NCBI RefSeq assembly: GCF_014905175.1
Contig: NC_057788.1
Coordinates: forward strand, 13,107,404 to 13,171,403
Direction of reading: 5' to 3'
DNA: 64,000 nt
Source: Aphidius gifuensis
Lineage: Eukaryota; Arthropoda; Insecta; Hymenoptera; Braconidae
This document shows positions 1-10,814 of this stretch, in pieces. Numbering within the stretch: position 1 is the stretch's first letter; each line of letters starts with the position of its first letter. The position numbers were made by a program, and so were the translations under genes. A model generated the notes under the pieces. The model ran no database searches, had not been told where the DNA came from, and was given only the letters and a program-made list of their open reading frames with translations.

Positions 1-1935
1 GGATAACATGAATTACAATTTGTTGTATTAAATAATTACATTATTTGATAAAAATAATTAAATATTTTATTATACAAGTTACGACCGCCTGGTCTGAAAA
101 TCTTTCTTGCTTGTGTAAAATAAATTCAAGGCATTTATTGTATTAAATTAATTAATAAATTAAATCGTGGATAACATCGATTACAAGTTGTTGTATTAAA
201 TAATTACATTATTTGATAAAAAATAAGTCAATATTTTATTATACAAGATACGACCACATGGTCAAAAGTTGATGCTACTACGGAATACGCCGCAAAAAGC
301 GCTCCTTCCATAGCACACCAGTGTGGAGTCAGTGTCACCATAAGACTTAATATATATATATATGGGGCATTCTGAGTCAATTCAGCTGGTCATCTGCCTG
401 ACCCTCACGGATTACGTTGAAAATTTTTTTATATGTTGTTTTTGGCTTTTTATGCAGCCTGAATTTTTTTGAAAATTTTGTGACGTGTTTTAGCCGGTAA
501 AGTAGAGTGTTTTAATGTTAATTCTCTCCTTTCATAAAAAAAGCCCCAATTTAAATACATGAAATTTTTTCCATAAAATAAGATACTCAATCCACGTATA
601 TTCAATTGAAAATTAGAGTGGGGCGAGACGTTTATATGCTTTTTTTTTTTTTTTTCAATTTTTTATAAAAAAAAAAAATTAATTTTAAAAAAAAAATAAA
701 ACAAACATATCTTGGTAAAATTTCATTTTCAGTATATTTTAAAACTTAAAAGTGGAAAATTCACGAACATTTCGTTAAAAATGAAATTTTCCACTTTTAA
801 GTTTCTATGCAAGAAAATAATTTTACCAGGATATGTTTTAATTTTGTTTTATTTTTTTTTTATTAAGAACTAATTTTTCAAAAAATTTTGAAAAAAATGA
901 AAAAAAAAGCACAATCTCGGCCCACTCAATTTTTAATTACTGGATTGGTTATTTTACATGGAAAAAATATTAGAACTTTTATGAAAGATTAACATTAAAC
1001 ACTCTACCGGCTAAACCGTCATAAAATTTCCGAAAAATTCAGGCTGCATAAAAAGCCAAAACAATGTATATTTTCAACTTCCGAGAGGGTCAGGCAGAAT
1101 GACTGAAATACTATCATTGAACTTTATATATGTTCTACGATTATCCAAGAATTTACGACAATACCAATACGATTATATACGTAATTCAGCAGTGATTATT
1201 TTATTTGTAATAAAATAATTATTACAACTTGTCAACTGAGGAACTAAGGTTCGTATAACGTTCAAGGTACACGCCGTCATCAGATTGCTAGACTGAAATC
1301 CCGACAGCCAATGTAAGTACCTTTTTTGTCTTTAATAAATTTTAATTCAGTGTTTGTTCATCGAATTTATAACAAGTGTAAAATTATTACTATTGTAAAA
1401 GCCAAGCGTCACCGTAGTGTCCATGTAGAGTCAGTGACTTATAAACGTAATCGACTGGATTGCTTCTCAATCCCGTCGCTGGTTATTCGGCCGTCATAAT
1501 TTAATTATTGTTCGTTTTATTCGCAATTTTAATAAATTTCAGTCTCTGACTCCACCACGACCGCATGGCTTTAGTTTCTCTCTTTTCGACGCGACGTGCG
1601 AGTAAATTTTAACTGGGTTAATTATTTAATAATTGTTTTGCACCACATCTTTATGTAACAGTTCATGGGTTAAATTACAAATAAATTGTGCTTTTATTTT
1701 ACTGAATTTACAAGTGTTATCTAACATCATTTCTGTCGTATTACTGTGTTACATTTTCGCGTATTTTTCAGGTTCCTTTTTACCTCTCTCTACATTACGT
1801 AATTTATATCTCCCTACCTTTCTTATGCGCCCTGGCTGCGCAGGATAAACAGGGTTAATAAAAATACATATCTAACTGGGTTATTTTATAGGGCAATATT
1901 GATTGTCTAATAAATAATCCGGTGACGATATTTCA
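1..1935 (+). mobile_element. Partial long LTR of the gypsy family, opposite orientation to the other copies
   Basis: This segment is the reverse complement of the LTRs at 19226-21024, 23371-24870 and 47911-49838. Shared blocks include the section around 1260-1470 and the terminal stretch ending ...GATATTTCA at 1935. It is cut by the window edge. Positions 1-100 and 168-262 are two copies of a subrepeat that ends in the imperfect palindrome GACC-N4-GGTC (seen here as ACGACCNCNTGGTC). A fold-back element sits inside at about 366-1125. The short ORF at 1633-1848 lies inside the LTR and is not treated as a gene. No internal retroelement genes follow on the plus strand, so this is a solo LTR or an LTR detached from its element. 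Confidence 0.8.
366..1125. mobile_element. Fold-back / MITE-like element inserted in the LTR
   Basis: The left arm from about 380 (CATCTGCCTGACCCTC) is an imperfect inverted copy of the right arm ending about 1110 (GAGGGTCAGGCAGAAT). Matching blocks continue inward through GGCTTTTTATGCAGCCTGAA and TAGCCGGTA. The centre is a hairpin near 750-800 (AGTGGAAAATT / AATTTTCCACT). The other LTR copies lack this segment at the equivalent TA-rich point, so it is an insertion. Exact ends and target duplication are blurred by flanking TATATA. No coding capacity. Confidence 0.75.
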
Positions 1936-3706
1936 CCGCAAAACTACCAAGAATAAAATTCTATAATAATTAATTATACTAATTCATTAATTTAATGAAG
2001 TCAAAAAAAAAAAAAAAAAGTAATAGTTATGTCCAGAAAAATCATCGCGAGTTATCACCATTAATTATAAATAAAACAATAATAAAAAGTGTTAAAATAA
2101 TAAAAGTATAATGCTCAAAAAATCTCACTAAAAAAAATTATATAAAAAAAAAAGTAAAAAAATAAAAATGTATCGAATAGAAAATATATAATTCCTTTAT
2201 AATATTATTTACAAAAATTTAAATATGACAAAATTCTAGATAGCCATAATAAAAAGTTAGATTTTTTTTAAATATTAATTTACCACAATTGAAAATTGCA
2301 CAAAACAGAAAAAGTATTTAGGTGAATAATCATTTTATGTGGGTTCGTATGATGGATAGCTGTTAGTATGAATGTTTCCTATTCTGGAGTAAAGAAATCG
2401 TGGTTATCGTTGAAACGATTGTGCTTCTACTCTTCGATAATAGAGAGCAGCATAGTAATCATTAATCGTTTTCTTTTTTTTCTTCTATCAACGGCCTGGT
2501 TTTTTTTTTCTCATTTTTATATATATATAATATATACATATTATTATATAATTATTGTCTGATGATGATAAATTATTTTGATAATAATTTAATAATAATT
2601 TGTCTACTCTGTAAATCAAAAAACAAGTAATACAATTGAAAAACCCGTGTTATTTTGGACAGCTAGTGGAAATGTCCATCCATTGTTAACCAGGAGGTTA
2701 TTTTTGATGGATTTAAAAATTTCCTCTGATAATAAAAGCTATATCCCAGGCAATGTTAAAATGTTTTGTTTACATAGTCATCAACAGTTTTGGTGTGAAA
2801 AAAAAAACATCAGTACCAGGTAATAAAAAATAAAATTATTTCAACAAATTAACAAATTTCAATATATAAATTGAAAAAAACTATATTATAAATAATAAGT
2901 ATGTTGTTGTTATTTTTTTTGTTGTAGTTAAAAACCTGATGATGTTTGGAGCAAATAAATATATGACATATTTATTTGTCTGATGATTTGTAAATGTTAA
3001 TCACGAAGAGCTAAATAAAAATTCACTTATTTGCTTATCCAGTTTATAATAAAATACATGTTCCATCATTATTATCATTTTGGTGTCACAAATGAGGATG
3101 TCGTGCAGCTAAAATATATATATATATATAACTGTAAAATATTGATCATCATATATTTTCAACAAATTAAATATCCAAATAAATAATTATTTTTTATTAA
3201 TATTTCAGGTTTTATATTATGAAACTGTAAAAAAGAAAAAGTTAGAGAAATGTGTCGATTTTTTGATTGTTAATTAAATATTAAATAAAAGTAATTTTAC
3301 AAAAATTACAACAATAAAAATAAATAAATAAATGAATAAAAGGTTTGTGACAGTAAACTTTTAAAAAATTTCTTTTCAACTGATAAAACTGAGTAATTAA
3401 ATTAATCTTCAATCTAGGTCAATTCAAAGATAGAAACAAAAATTATATTATTTTCTTATAAATAAAATAAATTGCATAATTTCTTTTAATTGATTATGAT
3501 AATTTCTATTTTTTTTTTTTTTTTATGATATTTACAACGGTATGATGGTGAATTTAATGCTTGGTACATATTGTCCAGAGCTAAAAAAAAATGTTAACTG
3601 ATGAATTACAAAAAATTCAAAATAATAAGACTCATGACTGGTTTTTATTGTGAAAGAAATTATAAATAATAAGTATATAAATTGAAATATATTTTTTATA
3701 TTCAAG
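1936..3706. other. AT-rich non-coding stretch
   Basis: No convincing gene is seen. The 64-codon ORF at 2368-2562 dissolves into TA repeats at its end. The stretch has many A/T homopolymers and several splice-acceptor-like TTTCAG/TTCAAG sites, compatible with intron or intergenic DNA. Positions 1946-2000 match 9588-9640 in inverted orientation and are listed separately. Confidence 0.5.
1946..2000. repeat. About 50-bp inverted repeat, left copy (partner 9588-9640)
   Basis: The stretch ACCAAGAATAAAATTCTATA and the following AATTAATTATACTAATTC reappear almost exactly as the reverse complement at 9588-9640. Weaker similarity extends outward on both sides (GGTGACGATATT against GTGACGAATATT). The two copies face each other and flank the midasin debris and the polyglutamine gene. 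Confidence 0.7.
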
Positions 3707-4260
3707 ATTTTTAATACCCGTTAATGAGAGAAGTCCAGAAAAACAAAAAAGATTGAAAATAATGGAAGAAAAACGTTTAGCTAAAGAACAAACAAAAAGA
3801 GCTCAAAAAGGTTTGTACAATTTTTCATGTTAAAAAAAAAAAAATTGAATCAAATAAATAATTGAATAAATATATTATGAACAGAGCCGGGAAGTTCGTC
3901 TGTTATTTCAGCTTGCCGTAAATACCATGGCAACATGGTGAAATATAGTTTAAAAAAAAGACGATCTGAACCTCGTACATGGAAAAAATGGCCTCAAAAA
4001 ATGGCCAAAAACATAAGGCCATTTTTTAAAGCCATTTTTAAGAAGCCAAAAAAAAAAATAAGGCCATTTTTTGAGGCCATTTTTTCCATGTACGAGGTTC
4101 AGGTCGTCTTTTTTTTAAACTAGCTGAAATAACAGACGAACTTCCCGGCTCTGATTATGAAAAATTTTTAATATATAAATAACTGAGTCTGAATTAAAAT
4201 CACAACATGAAGCTGGAATGAAACATTTAGAAAATTCATTAAGGCGACATGAAACGCGAT
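3707..4260 (+). other. Two possible coding exons of an unidentified gene around a hAT MITE
   Basis: After an acceptor-like TTCAAG, positions 3707-3810 read as a Lys/Glu/Arg-rich segment containing MEEKRLAKEQTKRAQK, followed by a donor-like GTTTGT. After the MITE, 4188-4260 reads SELKSQHEAGMKHLENSLRR following AACTGAG. Both look like coiled-coil protein rather than chance translation. However, the two segments do not join in frame with the splice sites I can see, and the second runs into a stop. I do not recognise the protein. A relic or wrongly guessed exon ends are both possible. Confidence 0.25.
3882..4153. mobile_element. hAT-type MITE, 272 bp, with 8-bp target duplication
   Basis: The terminal inverted repeats are long: CAGAGCCGGGAAGTTCGTCT at the left and its reverse complement ending CCCGGCTCTG at the right. 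The arms pair almost throughout. They meet in the centre around repeated GGCCATTTTTT units, and the left arm carries a short extra segment near 3914-3940. The element is flanked by the identical octamer ATTATGAA (3874-3881 and 4154-4161). An 8-bp duplication and a CAG-starting terminus are typical of hAT transposons. The 62-codon ORF across it is a by-product of the palindrome. Confidence 0.9.
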
Positions 4261-4971
4261 TCTGCCTTATCTCGGGGTGCCGCGCGCTTCATCTATAGGT
4301 CCCCAGTAGCGTTACTGGAGTCCTATACTTTGATCGGTAAGCTGGTTTTTACCGATCGGTAAAGAGATAACTTAAATCTAACTAAGATCTAACTCAAAGA
4401 GAATCTCTCTTTATATTTTAATCGTGTTCAAATAATCAATTTACTCATTATTCGATAAATTTCTTATAAATAAAAGTTGACGTAATTATTGAACTGATTA
4501 CTGAGATAACAATTCAGGTTTTAAATAATTAAATTCTGTATTTTTCATACAGGGATTGCTTAATAATTTCGATAAAATTAAAAAACAAATTTATTGATTC
4601 TGTTTAGAATCTAAAATGATTTGAAGTCTACGTATATATTTCTGAGTTACCACTCAGTCATTGTTTAATTCAAGATATCTACTTGAAAACAAAATTTTAC
4701 ATATTTCTATGCATAATAAAATCATTTGGACAATGATTTAGATTTTATAAATTAATTTTTTCAATAATTGAAACTATAATTAAATATAGCATAATAATTC
4801 TGTAAGTTCCATACATGATCAAATATTTAATGAAATATATTACGTAGTTGTTTTTTTCACTCAGAATTTCTCTTTTTATCAACATAAATTAATTCTATTG
4901 CTGAATTTAAATTACCTTCAATTAATAATTTATTCAACATGATTCATTTATTAATTCACACAAACGTAAAT
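4261..4971. other. No gene seen; short hairpin near 4332-4362
   Basis: A moderately GC-rich patch (4250-4365) contains a local hairpin, GATCGGTAA pairing with TTACCGATC. The rest is AT-rich without supported reading frames. Confidence 0.4.
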
Positions 4972-6960
4972 TCATTTGACAACATACATTAAAACCTTAA
5001 CTGATTGTGATACTAAATTTAGTTCATCTAATAATATCCAATCGCCAGCACGTAATGCACGTAAAAATGGACCATCTTTCCACGCAAATTGTTCACCTTG
5101 TCCTCCCTCAAACGCTAAATTAGCACAAAATAAATTTGATATATTAGTTTGATCACTCAAGTTAATACACAATACATTACCAGATGCTTTTCGGATTCTT
5201 TAAGCCAATGAATAAATTTTAACTTTGCAATAAATTTTGCAATTTTTTCATGATTATTCTTCACACTGAATTTCAGTAAAACAATTACGTAAAGCTGGTG
5301 ATAATTTTTTTTTACCATAATCACCACCTGGATTCATTATATCAATTAAACAAAAATTATGATGTGATTTTATAATGAATGTGATTTTATTATCAATGTC
5401 ATTTGAATTAATTGAGTGATTTGTTTTTTCTAAAACAATATCATCAGCTAAAAAATTATTACCAGTACCATTCAAATATTTTTTGTTTATTTTCATCAGC
5501 ATAATTTCTAACTGGTCTTAAATTACCCAAGAAATCAGATGATTCAGTATGCATATGACAATTAACACTATAAAAATTACGTTTATCTAATGCGGCAACA
5601 AGTTGACATACTGTTGTTTTACCACAACCAGTTTCACCAACAAGTAATACAGGTCTTCAAACTGACATGACTTTGTAACAAGTACAGCCATTTTTCTCAT
5701 ATGATAAGTCCAAACAACATGTTTAAATTTATCAACATAATTATTGTCATTATTGTTATTTAATAATGCTTCAAGTATTGGTCTTGTAATTGGTGATGTA
5801 TTTTCATTGAGTGTAAATAATCTTGATAGATCAACACATTTAAAATATTTTTCAATAACTTGACGTATTTCTTGGCGTTCTTCTGGTTTACGTACTTTTG
5901 CTGATAATACTAAATAACCTTTGTCAGCTAAATGCTGATTCCAATCATATAATTTACCATCATCTTTAGCTAGGCGATATCTTTCGCCCCATCTAAATAA
6001 ATCACGTAATGTCATAAATCCTTGTTTACCAGCAAATGTTGATGTTGATTTACGTCTTCTTGTTAATTCACCCATAACATTAACAATTTTTTCAGCATCT
6101 CTTTTAGATAATTTACATCTTTCATGTAAAATTGTTGTTAATTCTTTTGATGGTATTTCATCAAAATGTAATTCAACAAAACGATTTCTAAATGCTCTTG
6201 ATAATACTTTACGTCCACCAAAAAGACCAGGTGGATTTTGTGTTGCAAATAACATAAAATTATTATGTGCTTTTATTGTTTGTTGTGTTTCAGGTTTAAA
6301 TAATTCACGATTATCATCAAGTACACGATTAAGTGTTTCAAGTACATCACTTGGTGCTAAATTAAGTTCATCAAGAATAATCCAATGTCCTTTTCTCATA
6401 GCTTCAACTGATACACCTTCTTTAAATATTAATTTACCACTTTCATCAGCAACATAATTACCAACGTATTCTTGTAAATCAGTATGTTCATGATTATTAA
6501 TTCGTAAACAAATATGACCAGATGCTTTAGCTATATATGTTATTAAACTTGTTTTACCAACAGATGTATCACCTTGTAATAATACTGGCATTTTTCTAAT
6601 TGATACAATACGTACTAAATCTTTAAGATTACGACAAACAGATGATGTTAATACATAATTATCTGGTGTATTTGGTTCAAGTGTACCACGTATTACCCAG
6701 TAACCTTGAAAATTTATATAATCATCACCATTAGCACATTGTGGTTTTGTTATTTTTGAACTAATAACAGCTTTAATAATTTTTTACCAACATCTGTTGC
6801 TGGATTCATACAAGCAAACATTGTAAAATCAGAATGACGTGTTATATCAATAGATTTATTATCACCACGTTCTAATAGTGACAATGAACCAGTTGAAATC
6901 ATCACCACATTTTACCGTCCTTGGATTATTTGTAAACTTTGACATTCCTCATAACCTGTA
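4972..6960 (-). pseudogene. MDN1: Midasin (MDN1/Rea1) AAA+ ATPase fragment, broken
   Basis: The central open segment (6591-5587) encodes a AAA+ module with Walker A GDTSVGKTS, Walker B WIILDELNLAP and sensor region FATQNPPGLFGGRK, which closely fits midasin. Midasin is the giant ATPase that removes assembly factors from pre-60S ribosomes. Upstream (6890-6600), in shifted frames, lies the end of the preceding module (FTMFACMNPATDVGKK). Downstream, after a frame change near 5655, the next Walker A appears as GETGCGKTT. Fragments at 5502-5254 and 5172-4972 continue the series, the last with WILLDELNLVSQSV. The order matches successive midasin modules, but frame changes near 6780, 5655 and 5510 and missing pieces break the gene. 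Full midasin is about 5,000 residues, so this is a small part. Some breaks could be sequencing indels. Confidence 0.8.
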
Positions 6961-7645
6961 ATTGCAGATCAATTCAATTATGTTGACAATATTTTACTTG
7001 GTATTTATGGTATTTATGGTATATTTTCTAAACCTGTATAATGCTTTTTTTTAAAAAAATTCTAACATATATGTATCATATATGTATAACTGTTGTTTTA
7101 TTGGATAAATAATGAGTAATAGTGCTTAGTTGTATTAACGTCTGATATAAATTACACGGCCATCTTGACATGTTGAGAGAGCGAGACAGCGAGACAGAAA
7201 GCATTACCAGACGACGCATGCGCGAGAACCAAACCACCCAAGATGAAGACTATTTAAAAAAAAACATGGGAAAGGGTTGCATTTTATGTTAAATTTTTAA
7301 TCATCAAACAAATTATAATTATATAATAATTATCATAATTATTAGTTTTTTTTCTTGAACAAAAACACAGTTTAATTTTTTTTTTTTTTTTGATAGATAA
7401 AATTCCAATGAAAAAAAAAAAAATAATTTTTATTATTAGAATTTGTCTGTTTCCATGAATTTATTTTTCAATGAGTTTAGCCTCATTATCAAAACAATTT
7501 TCAATTAAAGACAAATTGTTAATGTTGAATTTTCAATACTTGTAAATTTTTTTAAATATTCAAGTACACATACTTTGATCAACTTTCTTTTTTTTGATTA
7601 ATTTAAAAATTGAAAATACAAATGAATGAATACTTTCACTAAATG
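6961..7645. promoter_or_regulatory. Intergenic spacer with a GC-richer, promoter-like island at 7150-7255
   Basis: The island contains GGCCATCTTGACATG and GCATGCGCGAGAACC in otherwise AT-rich DNA. The reverse strand reads CAAGATGGCC, which resembles a YY1-type initiator. It lies just upstream of the minus-strand midasin debris and could be its promoter or an unrelated CpG-rich patch. No coding region is supported. Confidence 0.25.
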
Positions 7646-7961
7646 CTAATATTTTTTTGGATATAAATGATGCTGATTAGCCTTCCACCAATCAAATGTC
7701 CAGTACTTCCTAGCTGATGTTTTGCTTACTGCTTCTCCAGTTAACATTTTGGTATCAATAAATGCTTTCCACTTTGTTTTATCAACTGTATCTTTTTGTT
7801 GCTCATTTGGAAAGTCTTGTTGAGAATTCACTGGTACAGGCTGTTGTTGTTGATGTTGCCATTTATTATCCAAAAATGTGGAATGATTCGATTTCTTACA
7901 ATCTAGTTGTTGATGGTTGTATGAAGGTGATTCATTCTTAACTTGTACCAATCGTTGAAGA

Positions 7962-8052
<91 letters not shown>

Positions 8053-9279
8053 GCCAATGATTGAGTGGTACATTTGCATACAACGATGCAAGCATGTAGT
8101 CACCATATTGTTTTTCAAGATGTGTAGAATTTATTTGACTCGCAGTTGAATATATGAATTTATCATTTATGTTACATGGATTATGACCATGATATTCAGC
8201 TGGTACTCGTGAAAGCAATGTTTGATGAAAAAATTCTTGGTGATGTTTTTCATTTACTTGATGATTTACTGCTTGAGCACTTGGTATCAGTGCAGGTAAT
8301 ACAAAAGGTGAAGAAGAAGCGGATGAAGAAGAAGATGGTGGTGGTGGTTGTTGCAGAAATTTTAACAATTGCTGCTTGTAATCATAACCAGGAATCAGTG
8401 GTTGTGATGGTAGTTGTTGTGATGTTGTTGGCACTTGAGGCATCAATGATGCTTGTGATAATGTCACCGGTGGTTGTTGTGATGTTGTTGGCAATTGGGG
8501 CATCAATGATGCTTCTGATAATGACACTGGTGGTTGTTGTGATGTTGTTGGCACTTGAGGCATCAATGATGCTTGTGATAATGTCACCGGTGGTTGTTGT
8601 GATGCTGTTGGCAATTGGGGCATCAATGATGCTTCTGATAATGACACTGGTGGTTGTTGTGATGTTGTTGGCACATGGGGCATCAATGATGCTTCTGATA
8701 ATGACACTGGTGGTTGTTGTGATGTTGTTGGCACTTGAGGCATCAATGGTGCTTGTGATAATGTCACCGGTGGTTGTTGTGATGTTGTTGGCACTTGGGG
8801 CATCAATGATGCGTGTGATAGTGGCGTTGGTGGCTGTGAACCAGATTGTAGCCGTTCTGCATGAGTAAGCAGCCAGTTTCTCGCACGCATTGCAGCTTTG
8901 ACACCCCATTCACAATTCAAAGCCTTTGTTATGGTAATTTCTGCAGTTTCCATTTCACTTAACCATTTATCATCATTATTTGGTTCTTCTCTTAATGGTT
9001 TAGCTGCAAACATGAACAACAAATAAAAATGATAGTAATAATAATAATAATAAAAATATAATAAAATAATATAAATTATCATTCAATTATTTTTTATATT
9101 AAAAATAAGAAAATGTCCTTACTCTCAGTTTCACCAGGTTGACTTTTACGTGGTCGCCCCCGACTTCGACGCTCGTTCAAGCCACCATCGTTTGAATCAC
9201 CATCATTCAAATCACCAGTTTTATTATTATTCACACTATTATTTTGCTTTTTTTTTATTTTATTTTTATATTTTGGCAT
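7646..9279 (-). CDS. Two-exon gene: AT-hook N-terminus, 20-residue repeats, polyglutamine
   Basis: Exon 1 runs 9279-9123 and exon 2 runs 9003-7646. The 119-bp intron has donor GAGA|GTAAGG and acceptor TTTGCAG, and the frame continues across it (...QPGETE|TKPLREEP). The product is about 504 residues. It begins with a basic segment containing one AT-hook (RRSRGRPRKSQPG). A helical-looking segment follows (WLSEMETAEITITKALNCEW). Next come seven or more 20-residue repeats (SQQPPVTLSQASLMPQVPTT type), a run of about 29 glutamines, and a C-terminus ending SARKYWTFDWWKANQHHLYP. I chose the Met at 9279 because it directly precedes the basic AT-hook region. I do not recognise the family; a nuclear DNA-binding protein is plausible. 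No disruptions are seen, so this is the best-preserved host-type gene in the window. Confidence 0.75.
7963..8053 (-). repeat. Pure CAA trinucleotide tract encoding polyglutamine
   Basis: About thirty uninterrupted GTT units on the plus strand read as CAA on the coding strand, with no CAG interruptions. Length is likely polymorphic. Confidence 0.95.
8401..8835 (-). repeat. In-frame 60-bp minisatellite (about 7 units)
   Basis: Units of exactly 60 bp repeat from about 8401 to 8835 (GGTGGTTGTTGTGATGTTGT core). Each encodes 20 residues of the polyglutamine gene product. Units alternate between two types (CACTTGAGGCATC and CAATTGGGGCATC), suggesting higher-order duplication. ORFs in other frames here are shadows. 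Confidence 0.95.
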
Positions 9280-10674
9280 TTTTTTTTTTTTTTTCTTTAA
9301 CAATCTATGATTTGAGACGTAATCAAAGCAGTTATATAATCCACGAGCTGGATAAAAATGGCGAAAATGGCTGATTACACCCACACATACGCTCCCGCGA
9401 CGCTGAGGGTAAGCTAGTGTGGCCGATAAAAAAAAATCTAAAAAGTCAATGTGTGTTAATGAGGCTTCAATGATTACTTTTTTTTTTTTTGGCAATAAAA
9501 TTTAACGAAAAAATTATTGTATGACGACACAAAATTACATAATAATTTATTAGTTAATTATTGTTTTAATGTTTTTTTGTTTCATTAAATTAATGAATTA
9601 GTATAATTAATTATTATAGAATTTTATTCTTGGTCATTTTACGGTTTATAATATTCGTCACTTTTAACATTCAGAGTGGGCTTAATGGCCGGGAGCGTAA
9701 AATAAAACTAAAAACAAAAAAAAGACGGCCGTCGAGTTGACCGCGCTTGCGCGACAACCAACGACGTTTCATCGTGTGATTTTCGTTCCCTCAACCGGCA
9801 CAACCTGTTGAGACATCACACAATGAACATTCGTGAGTTGCCCGAAAACAATAAATTAAAATAGAATAATAAAATAGACAGTGGATAGAAAAGAAAAAAA
9901 AAGATTAGAATAGCGTAGATTAAGAATAGAACTAATAAACTGTGTGTGTGCCTGTGAAAGAAGAGAAAAAAAAAAAAAAAAAAGATTTAAGTCGTTCGAG
10001 TGGCAGTGTAAGAAAAGAAAAAAAAACAGATCGTAGTTGTGTGTTAGGTTGTGAGAGAAAAGAAAAAAAAAGGATTTAAGTCGTGTGTAAGCTGTTTGTA
10101 AAAAAAAAAAAAAAACAGATTTGGGTTGTGTGCGCGTGTGCCAGTGAAAGAAAAGAAAAAAAAAACATAGATTTAAATTGTGTGTTAAGCCAGTGGAAAA
10201 AAAAGAGAGAGAATGAGGGATTGTGTTGGGTTATGAGAGGATTGGCGACACCAAGAGATTATCCACGGGGCTACATTGGGTACAGGGATAAGGAAATTTA
10301 CGTACAGGAGAACAAATTGGTAGAAGGACGAGACATTTGGATCACTACTCATTACATCTTGGTACATTCCTTTATCCATCGTAAGGAGGTAAGACTATCT
10401 GATTCAATAATATTACCACGCGTGAAAAAAAAGTAAAAAGTAGTTCCCTGCCACAAATACCCCTCCGCCAAGTATACGTTTATTTTCTTACTCCCACCCG
10501 TCCCCACTTTTGTAAAGCTTATTTCTTATACTTCCACCCATATACCGTAAACTTGAAACCCTACTCTTATATCCCCACTACTATAAAATTCGTTCTCATA
10601 CCCCGTTACAAAAAAAAAAATATACACCGCGTACGCTCCCACTTATTTACCGTTATTCTAAAATCTTCACTATA
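9280..10674. other. Upstream region: promoter-like patch, inverted repeat, AG-rich leader-like repeats
   Basis: 9330-9420 is relatively GC-rich (GCTCCCGCGACGCTGAGGGT) and lies upstream of the minus-strand gene, so it may hold its promoter. 9588-9640 is the right copy of the inverted repeat with 1946-2000. 9880-10220 holds about five degenerate 60-70 bp units of the form GTGTG...AAGAAAAGAAAAAAAA..GATTTAAGTCGT. 10440-10670 is C/T-rich. No coding region is convincing; the ORF at 10083-10436 only crosses these repeats. Confidence 0.45.
9588..9640. repeat. About 50-bp inverted repeat, right copy (partner 1946-2000)
   Basis: Reverse complement of 1946-2000, matching over about 50 bp. Confidence 0.7.
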
Positions 10675-10814
10675 GGGATCTGACCTATGGGCGGGGTTTA
10701 GTAGCACCTACACACACTCACCGTGTCCGTGTGCCGATATGGCGCATTCCAAATGGTTTTTGGCGCTTTATATGGATAACACATACAGTACTGTTCAAAT
10801 TTTTTATTGTTATA

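Noticed and set aside
3935..4123. 62-codon ORF with repeated KAIFKK-type motif
   Set aside because: Lies wholly in the palindrome of the hAT MITE.
7943..8868. Leu-rich, Asn-rich, Val/Met-rich and Thr-rich ORFs over the polyglutamine gene
   Set aside because: They are the trinucleotide tract and 60-bp repeat read in other frames.
9357..9409. Plus-strand start reading MAKMADYTHTYAPATLR with a donor-like GAGG|GTAAGC
   Set aside because: Attractive as a divergent first exon, but no downstream exon was found and it overlaps the likely minus-strand promoter.
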